From Ruminiclostridium sufflavum DSM 19573 (lineage in GTDB: Bacteria; Bacillota; Clostridia; Acetivibrionales; DSM-1351): a stretch of DNA of 35,869 bases. The notes below the pieces were generated by a model, which saw only the letters and a program-made list of their open reading frames with translations, did no database searches and was not told where the DNA came from. The stretch lies in NCBI RefSeq assembly GCF_003208175.1, contig NZ_QKMR01000030.1, forward strand, positions 1 to 35,869, given 5' to 3'. Positions 32,309 through 35,869 of this stretch are shown piece by piece (position 1 is the stretch's first letter; each line of letters starts with the position of its first letter). The position numbers and the translations under genes are program-made.

Positions 32309-33265
32309 ATGGCTCAAGGAAGAAATAATTATGGTAACAGAATGAACACGAATACGGACAATAAGAGCGGCTTCAAGTCTTATTCCGGCAAAAAGAAAGC
32401 ATACGGCGAAAAAAGAGGTTCCAAATTTGATTCTGAAAAAAAAGCCTTTAGTGATAAAAAGAGTTCGTATCAGGGAGGCTTTGATACTGACTCTAAGGCA
32501 GACTTGGAGGCTCCGCAGGAAGACCCCGGTGACATAGACAAGCTTGAAGGAAGAAATCCCATAATGGAAGCTCTGAAAGCCAATAGAACCATAAACAAGA
32601 TATTTGTCGCAAAGGGTGAGCGTGAAGGTTCTATTCGTCAGATAATTGCCGTTGCAAGAGAAAAGAAAATTATTATAACCGAAGTTGACCACAATGTTTT
32701 GGACGGTATGTCATCTACAAGAGCGCATCAGGGAATTATTGCATTTGTGGCGGTCAAAGAATATGTTGAGGTGGATGATATATTAAGGGCTGCTGAGGAT
32801 AAAGGCCAGCCTCCCTTTATAGTTATTCTTGATGAAATATCAGATCCCCATAATTTTGGCGCAATACTCAGGACTGCCAATGCTGTTGGCGCTCACGGCG
32901 TTATTATTCCAAAAAGAAGAGCGATAGGCTTGACTTCCGCGGTATCAAAGGCTTCAGCCGGTGCTATTGAATATGTTCCTGTCGCAAGGGTTACAAATAT
33001 TGCACAGACAATAGAATACCTGAAGAAAAATAATATTTGGGTTGCAGGTACGGATTCCACAGGTGAGAGGGCGTTCTATGACAGTGATTTAAAGGGTCCT
33101 ATTGCACTTGTTGTAGGAAGCGAAGGCGAAGGCATGGGTAGGCTGATACGGGAAAAGTGTGATTTTGTTGTCAATATTCCGATGCAAGGTGAAATAAGTT
33201 CATTAAATGCTTCAGTTGCAGCTGCAGTTGTAATGTATGAAATACTTAAGCAGAGAGGAAGATAA
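32309..33265 (+). CDS. rlmB: 23S rRNA (guanosine-2'-O-)-methyltransferase RlmB
   Basis: A SpoU-class SPOUT methyltransferase of 318 residues. The substrate-binding domain begins near residue 79 (LEGRNPIMEALKANRTINKI). The SPOUT motifs follow: SDPHNFGAILRTANAVGAHGV, then IALVVGSEGEGMGRL, then IPMQGEISSLNASVAAAVVMYE, forming the knotted SAM site. Residues 1-78 are a low-complexity tail rich in Lys, Ser, Gly and Asp, absent from the E. coli enzyme, which may bind rRNA. The ribosome binding site before the ATG is weak (TAGGT). The yacP gene follows 19 bp later. Confidence 0.94.
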   Translation: MAQGRNNYGNRMNTNTDNKSGFKSYSGKKKAYGEKRGSKFDSEKKAFSDKKSSYQGGFDTDSKADLEAPQEDPGDIDKLEGRNPIMEALKANRTINKIFVAKGEREGSIRQIIAVAREKKIIITEVDHNVLDGMSSTRAHQGIIAFVAVKEYVEVDDILRAAEDKGQPPFIVILDEISDPHNFGAILRTANAVGAHGVIIPKRRAIGLTSAVSKASAGAIEYVPVARVTNIAQTIEYLKKNNIWVAGTDSTGERAFYDSDLKGPIALVVGSEGEGMGRLIREKCDFVVNIPMQGEISSLNASVAAAVVMYEILKQRGR

Positions 33266-33284
33266 GGGCTGTAATGGAGGTTAG

Positions 33285-33791
33285 ATGGAATATCTTGTAA
33301 TAGACGGATACAACGTTATAAATCAATGGACGGATATTTTTGACCTGCCAAGGGAGTCTTTAGAGGACTGCCGTGACAAACTTCTGAATATGTTGTCCAA
33401 TTATCAGGGCTATAAAAATATTGAGGTAATAGTGGTTTTTGATGCATATCTTCAAAAGCGGGGGCAGGAAAAGGTACAGGAATTTGATAATTTAAAGGTT
33501 GTTTATACAAAAGAAGGGGAGACTGCTGACAATTTTATTGAGAGATTTGTTTATTTGAATGGCAGAACCAATACTGTAAGGGTGGTTACCTCAGATTTCA
33601 TGGAGCAGATAATTACCATGTCTTCCGGAGGTATACGAGTTTCCCCCAGAGAATTAAGGCTGGAAATACAAGCCGAATTAAAAGAGGCAAAAGAAATGAA
33701 TTTCAGACCTCCTATTAAAAACAATACGATTATGTCAAATATGTCTCCGGATGTTTTTGAAAAGCTGGATAAAATTCGAAAGGGCAAGTAG
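33285..33791 (+). CDS. YacP-like NYN-domain ribonuclease
   Basis: A 168-residue protein of the YacP/Rae1 type with a PIN-like NYN nuclease fold. The N terminus EYLVIDGYNVINQW has the first catalytic Asp and Asn, VIVVFDAYLQKRGQEK the next acidic site, and ETADNFIERFVYLNGRTNTVRVVTSD the others. B. subtilis Rae1 is a ribosome-associated mRNA endonuclease; the same role is inferred. The 3' end overlaps an upstream extension of the sigH frame but not the proposed sigH start. AATGGAGG precedes the ATG. Confidence 0.9.
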   Translation: MEYLVIDGYNVINQWTDIFDLPRESLEDCRDKLLNMLSNYQGYKNIEVIVVFDAYLQKRGQEKVQEFDNLKVVYTKEGETADNFIERFVYLNGRTNTVRVVTSDFMEQIITMSSGGIRVSPRELRLEIQAELKEAKEMNFRPPIKNNTIMSNMSPDVFEKLDKIRKGK

Positions 33792-33885
33792 GCTTGACAC
33801 GTATTGGGTTTTTGAATATAATTTATTTAGGTCTATATTCTATTTTACCACTCTTTTACAAGCAGAAAAACTGGGGGCAACAGTA

Positions 33886-34530
33886 TTGAAAACGAACTTG
33901 AAGGTTAATGTCTCTCAAGCATATTGCGATATGGTTGACGAGGATATAATTCTTGATGCAAAGGTTGGCAATGAACCGGCGCTGGAGTATCTGATTAACA
34001 AATACAAAAGCTTTGTTCGTGCGAAAGCAAGGACTTATTTTCTCATTGGGGCTGATCGTGAGGACATTATTCAAGAAGGCATGATTGGATTATTTAAAGC
34101 TATCAGAGATTACAAAGGGGACAAGCTTTCTTCCTTCAGAGCATTTGCGGAGCTTTGTATAACACGCCAGATTATTACTGCTATCAAAACAGCTACAAGG
34201 CAGAAGCATATACCCTTAAATTCTTATATTTCACTTAATAAGCCTATTTTTGATGAAGAGTCGGATAGAACCCTCATGGATATTATCTGTGAAGAGAGCA
34301 TCAGCGATCCCGAGGAGTTGGTAATTAACAGAGAAGAATTTCTTGGAATTGAGAGCAAGATGAGCGAGATACTCAGTTCCCTTGAATGGGAGGTTCTGAC
34401 TTTGTATCTGGAGGGTAAGTCATATCAGGAAATTGCAGAAGAATTGGACAGACATGTCAAGTCTATTGATAATGCGTTACAACGAGTAAAACGTAAATTG
34501 GAGAAATATTTAGAAGAACAAAAAGCATAA
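33886..34530 (+). CDS. sigH: RNA polymerase sigma factor SigH
   Basis: The stationary-phase and sporulation sigma factor, 214 residues. Region 2 reads ALEYLINKYKSFVRAKARTYFLIGADREDIIQEGMIGLFKAIRDYK (32-77), with the core-binding and -10 recognition helices, and region 4 near the C terminus reads SYQEIAEELDRHVKSIDNALQRVKRKLEKYL. I take TTG at 33886 as the start, because GGGGG lies eight bases upstream and the family start (about ten residues before the conserved DMVDEDII) falls there. A longer frame from 33751 overlapping yacP would add 45 unrelated residues. The mrnC, rlmB, yacP, sigH order is typical. Confidence 0.93.
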   Translation: MKTNLKVNVSQAYCDMVDEDIILDAKVGNEPALEYLINKYKSFVRAKARTYFLIGADREDIIQEGMIGLFKAIRDYKGDKLSSFRAFAELCITRQIITAIKTATRQKHIPLNSYISLNKPIFDEESDRTLMDIICEESISDPEELVINREEFLGIESKMSEILSSLEWEVLTLYLEGKSYQEIAEELDRHVKSIDNALQRVKRKLEKYLEEQKA

Positions 34531-34556
34531 ATTCAAATTACTGGTTTTTATGGTGC

Positions 34557-34599
34557 TGGACTTAGTTTCATCTACATGCTATACTACATGAGTTGAAAC
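34557..34599 (+). promoter_or_regulatory. tRNA promoter with inverted repeat
   Basis: TGGACT (34557-34562), 17 bp, TATACT (34580-34585) would start transcription just before the tRNAs. An interrupted inverted repeat, GTTTCA/TGAAAC (34565-34599) with CATG/CATG inside, overlaps the -10. Confidence 0.45.
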
Positions 34600-34612
34600 A
34601 TTAGAATATTTT

Positions 34613-34686
34613 GCGGGTGTAATTCAATGGTAGAATATCAGCTTCCCAAGCTGACTGCGTGGGTTCGATTCCCATCACCCGCTCCA
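34613..34686 (+). tRNA. tRNA-Gly(CCC)
   Basis: The acceptor GCGGGTG pairs with CACCCGC. The anticodon stem TCAGC/GCTGA encloses TTCCCAA, so the anticodon is CCC (reads GGG). The T arm has TTCGATT. The CCA end is encoded (34684-34686). Confidence 0.95.
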
Positions 34687-34689
34687 TAT

Positions 34690-34765
34690 GCTCCCATAGC
34701 TCAGTAGGCAGAGCGCATCCATGGTAAGGATGAGGTCTCCAGTTCGAATCTGGATGGGAGCTCCA
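34690..34765 (+). tRNA. tRNA-Thr(GGT)
   Basis: The acceptor GCTCCCA pairs with TGGGAGC. The anticodon stem CATCC/GGATG encloses ATGGTAA, so the anticodon is GGT (reads ACC). The T arm is TCCAG-TTCGAAT-CTGGA, and CCA is encoded (34763-34765). It lies three bases after tRNA-Gly. Its 3' end is the likely attachment site for the adjacent integrase element. Confidence 0.95.
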
Positions 34766-34774
34766 AATCGAAAG

Positions 34775-34814
34775 TCCTTCAATACTTGGTAATACAGGTG
34801 TTGGGGATTTTTTT
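34775..34814 (+). terminator. Terminator of the tRNA transcript
   Basis: A wobble-rich stem of about 12 pairs (from TCCTTCAATACTTG to CAGGTGTTGGGGA) encloses a GTAATA-type loop and is followed by TTTTTTT (34808-34814). Confidence 0.75.
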
Positions 34815-34892
34815 ATTGTTGATTTATACAGTGAATTCACCTCCTTTGATTTACATTATTTGGTGTATAAAACCGCCTAAAACCATCAAAAA

Positions 34893-35540
34893 TTATCGTA
34901 ATTGGTTTATAATTGGTTTGTTCTCCATCTGCTCTGAATGAAGTAAATCCAGTACTTTTATAGCATCACTTTTAAGAGATGGTATTACACTAATGTAAAT
35001 ATCAGTAGTTATAGAAACTTTAGCATGACCTAACAACTTTGATACAACATTTACAGATACCCCACGTTCAAAAAGTCTTGTAGCGAATGTGTGTCTTAAA
35101 CTATGAAAATTACAATCAACAATTCCTGCTTTGGTGGCATTTCTTACAAATGAACGCTCAACATTTCTTGAGTTTAAATAGTTACCTGTCTTAGTAGCAA
35201 ATACCATAATGGAATTTGTTTTTGACTTGAGTTCCTTTAATAAATTCAGAGACCTTTGAGTAAGCGGTACTTTTCTTATGGAGGACTTTGTTTTAGGGTT
35301 ATTCTGAACGACTATAATATTCTTAGTCTTTGACTTACCTTCGTAATTTTTGACGTAGATAACATTTTTATTGACATTTATCTCTTCTCTATCTAAATCA
35401 ATATCACTCCAAGTTAGGGCAAGTAGTTCACCGAGTCTTAAACCGCTATCAAGAGCCACAACAAATAGTGAATAGAGTTTATCATCCTTAGATACTTCAA
35501 TGAGCTTATTCTCTTCATCTAGTGTTAAAGCCTTAATTTC
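34893..35540 (-). pseudogene. Tyrosine recombinase/integrase, N-terminally truncated
   Basis: The catalytic domain of a phage/ICE-type tyrosine integrase. Visible are the first Arg in LDSGLRLGELLALTW, HSLRHTFATRL with the His and second Arg, the LLGHAKVSITTDIY box with the last His, and the nucleophilic Tyr. The N-terminal arm-binding and core-binding domains are missing. Integrase-like sequence starts at EIKALTLDEENK, and the bases just beyond it (35541 on) belong to an IS3-type end. An open frame continues into the IS to an ATG at 35576, but those 12 residues are not integrase. It lies 130 bp past tRNA-Thr, pointing toward it, and is presumably inactive. Confidence 0.85.
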
Positions 35541-35869
35541 TGACCTTGCCTCAATAAAATGGACAGCAAGAATCACTATTTATCTCATTAATTCTTATAA
35601 TACCTATGATATTTCCTTCAGCATGAATGGTGGAATATACCCATTTGTTGAATGAGTCCTTTTACGGTTATAAAACAGTTCTATGTATTCAAAAACAGCC
35701 TTTTTAGCCTCAGCTCTGGTCTCAAAATTATAATCATTTAGCCATTCCATTTTAAGTTTGCCCCAGAAAGATTCCATAGGGGCATTGTCATAACAATTGC
35801 CCTTTCTGCTCATACTGCATACAAAGCCATATCTTTTTAGCAGATTTTGATAGTCATTACTGGCATATT
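35541..35869 (-). mobile_element. IS3-family element, 3' end, runs off the window
   Basis: The IS end is placed at 35541 because the plus strand there begins TGACCTTGCC and continues to TAAAATGGACA, much like terminal repeats of IS3-family elements (TGA start, GGACA inner part), and because integrase homology stops at the same base. It contains the end of the OrfB transposase. The other terminus and any target duplication lie outside the window. Confidence 0.7.
35604..35869 (-). CDS. IS3-family transposase OrfB, C-terminal fragment
   Basis: A frame open from the window edge to the stop at 35604-35606. It reads through LLKRYGFVCSMSRKGNCYDNAPMESFWGKLK, with the last catalytic Glu of the DDE triad in PMESFWG, then the IS3/IS150 C-terminal pattern EAKKAVFEYIELFYNRKRTHSTNGYIPP. 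An ATG at 35813 is internal and not the gene start. The upstream part and the orfA frame lie outside the window. Confidence 0.92.
   Translation of the reverse strand, partial: YASNDYQNLLKRYGFVCSMSRKGNCYDNAPMESFWGKLKMEWLNDYNFETRAEAKKAVFEYIELFYNRKRTHSTNGYIPPFMLKEIS

Noticed and set aside
33751-33885. Longer SigH start overlapping yacP
   Set aside because: The extension has no similarity to SigH, whereas the TTG at 33886 has a GGGGG site and gives the family length.
34893-34920. Direct repeat AATTGGTTT twice near the integrase 3' end as an attachment core
   Set aside because: The copies lie 11 bp apart and inside coding sequence; the tRNA-Thr 3' end is a better attachment candidate.

Overview
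The window comes from the chromosome of a low-GC Gram-positive anaerobe of class Clostridia. The evidence is a Clostridium pasteurianum-style nif cluster (nifI1 and nifI2 between nifH and nifD, a nifN-nifB fusion, a split homocitrate synthase and a thioredoxin-like 2Fe-2S ferredoxin), strong AGGAGG-type ribosome binding sites, and the Firmicute core block cysS, mrnC, rlmB, yacP, sigH. A cellulolytic Ruminiclostridium-like species fits the GH3 glycosidase with its AraC regulator, but that assignment is an inference.

Layout. 1-327 is the 3' end of an IS66-family transposon. 848-1471 (minus) is an AnfO-family protein. A promoter and a leader of about 230 nt with two terminator-like hairpins precede nifH. 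1953-15487 is one co-directional run: nifH, nifI1, nifI2, nifD, nifK, nifE, nifN-B, 2Fe-2S ferredoxin, nifV-omega, nifV-alpha, modA, modB, modC. This encodes the nitrogenase, its PII-type ammonium switch, FeMo-cofactor assembly, homocitrate supply, an electron-carrier candidate and molybdate uptake. A terminator-like hairpin between nifK and nifE could lower expression of the assembly genes relative to the structural genes. No second nitrogenase (anfHDGK or vnf) and no nifU, nifS or nifA is present here.

15500-17741 is a thiol-redox and metal island: a CsoR-type repressor, a ccdA-tlpA operon on the minus strand and a small glutaredoxin on the plus strand. The divergent ccdA and glutaredoxin promoters each carry the same 21-bp palindrome between -35 and -10, which suggests control by the neighbouring CsoR-like protein. 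17840-20930 (minus) is a GH3 glycosidase followed by an AraC regulator. 21285-23788 holds two methionine genes, metY and a MetA whose residues predict acetyl-CoA use, so they form a matched O-acetylhomoserine route. Then come a Cys/His-rich DUF6062-like protein, an Ogg1-type glycosylase, a DUF3343 protein, and the cysteine genes cysE and cysS.

29837-34530 has an NlpC/P60 hydrolase, exodeoxyribonuclease III, Mini-III RNase, RlmB, a YacP-like RNase and SigH, followed by tRNA-Gly(CCC) and tRNA-Thr(GGT). Just after the tRNAs lies a tyrosine integrase whose N-terminal part has been removed by an IS3-family element that runs off the window end, so the right edge is a mobile-element junction.

The most interesting unexplained elements are non-coding: a promoter-to-terminator RNA of about 305 nt (26696-27000); a dense DnaA-box cluster outside any dnaA context (31548-31706); the hairpin-rich nifH leader; the paired CsoR-like operators; a 138-nt element closed by a perfect 12-bp inverted repeat (23800-23937); and a perfect 17-bp hairpin (26258-26301).
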